Below are positions 5,470 to 5,664 of a stretch of DNA of 5,664 nucleotides, piece after piece. Numbering within the stretch: position 1 is the first letter of the stretch; every line of letters begins with the position of its first letter. The translations under genes and the position numbers were made by a program. The notes beneath the pieces are model-generated. The model saw nothing but the letters and a program-made list of their open reading frames with translations, made no database searches and was not told the DNA's origin. This DNA comes from Eubacteriales Family XIII. Incertae Sedis bacterium (GTDB taxonomy: Bacteria; Bacillota; Clostridia; Peptostreptococcales; Anaerovoracaceae). The stretch lies in contig JAITNA010000054.1 in NCBI GenBank assembly GCA_031290715.1, positions 1 through 5,664 of the forward strand. The letters are read 5' to 3'.

Positions 5470-5664
5470 GAAAAAACTCGGCGTCTATGTCCATATCCCC
5501 TTTTGCGTGCGGAAGTGCCCTTACTGCGATTTCCGCTCGTTTGAGATTGCGGACGCGGACATACACCGCTCGTATATGGAAAAAGTCGTCTGCGAAGCCG
5601 CGTGGAAAAAGGAGATGTTTTCGCCCGGCTACCTTGTGGATTCGATCTATATCGGCGGCGGGAC
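5456..5664 (+). CDS. hemW: Radical SAM HemW-like protein (coproporphyrinogen III oxidase-like), N-terminal part
   Basis: Only the first 69 codons are inside the window. They begin MKTNKKKLGVYVHIPFCVRK and carry the radical SAM 4Fe-4S motif CxxxCxxC as C17, C21, C24 (CVRKCPYCDF), with the start of the GGG(T) SAM-binding motif at 67-69 (IYIGGG). HemW proteins resemble HemN but act as heme-binding chaperones rather than oxidases; the N-terminal VYVHIPFCVRKCPYCDF form and the position after lepA favour HemW over HemN. The ATG lies inside the last codons of lepA (14-nt overlap, different frame) with only a weak GGCGGTG upstream, so translation is probably coupled to lepA. The 3' end is cut by the window edge, not by mutation. 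Confidence 0.9.
   Translation, partial: MKTNKKKLGVYVHIPFCVRKCPYCDFRSFEIADADIHRSYMEKVVCEAAWKKEMFSPGYLVDSIYIGGG

Overview
This window looks like chromosomal DNA from a moderately GC-rich Bacillota (Clostridia-like) bacterium. The evidence is lepA running straight into hemW (the usual order in that phylum), strong AGGAGG ribosome binding sites, a Firmicute-like DeoD, and a FIST-domain protein of the type common in anaerobic clostridia. The taxonomic call is inference.

Layout. (1) 13-1271, plus strand: a short-type thymidylate synthase family protein and an HD-domain hydrolase, joined by an ATGA stop/start overlap. (2) 1214-3405, minus strand: read in transcription order, a 5'-truncated FIST-domain gene, an APT-like phosphoribosyltransferase, and the purine nucleoside phosphorylase deoD. 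deoD converges on the HD gene and overlaps its 3' end by 58 bp. (3) 3406-3660: a non-coding divergent region dominated by a 147-bp element (3443-3589) with perfect 26-bp inverted repeats around a GGGGACGGTTC core, resembling a REPIN/MITE. (4) 3661-5664, plus strand: complete lepA (elongation factor 4), overlapping the start of hemW, which runs off the window.

The phosphoribosyltransferase and DeoD together suggest purine salvage: DeoD releases free bases from nucleosides and a PRTase can return bases to nucleotides. The thymidylate-synthase-like/HD pair is also probably nucleotide-related, but its substrates are not certain. lepA and hemW form a separate translation/heme-chaperone operon.

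The most interesting material is non-coding. The inverted-repeat element sits where the 5' end of the FIST gene should be, and carries a good TTGATT-17-TATAAT promoter pointing at lepA. lepA has its own extended -10 box only 8 nt before its ATG and no Shine-Dalgarno, so it may be made from a leaderless mRNA. A 149-nt stretch around the deoD start has a single A on the plus strand (a single U in the deoD mRNA, in the start codon). It coincides with an N-terminal extension of DeoD and with a His-to-Gln change at a substrate-contacting position. I see no complete undescribed system here; these are local oddities.
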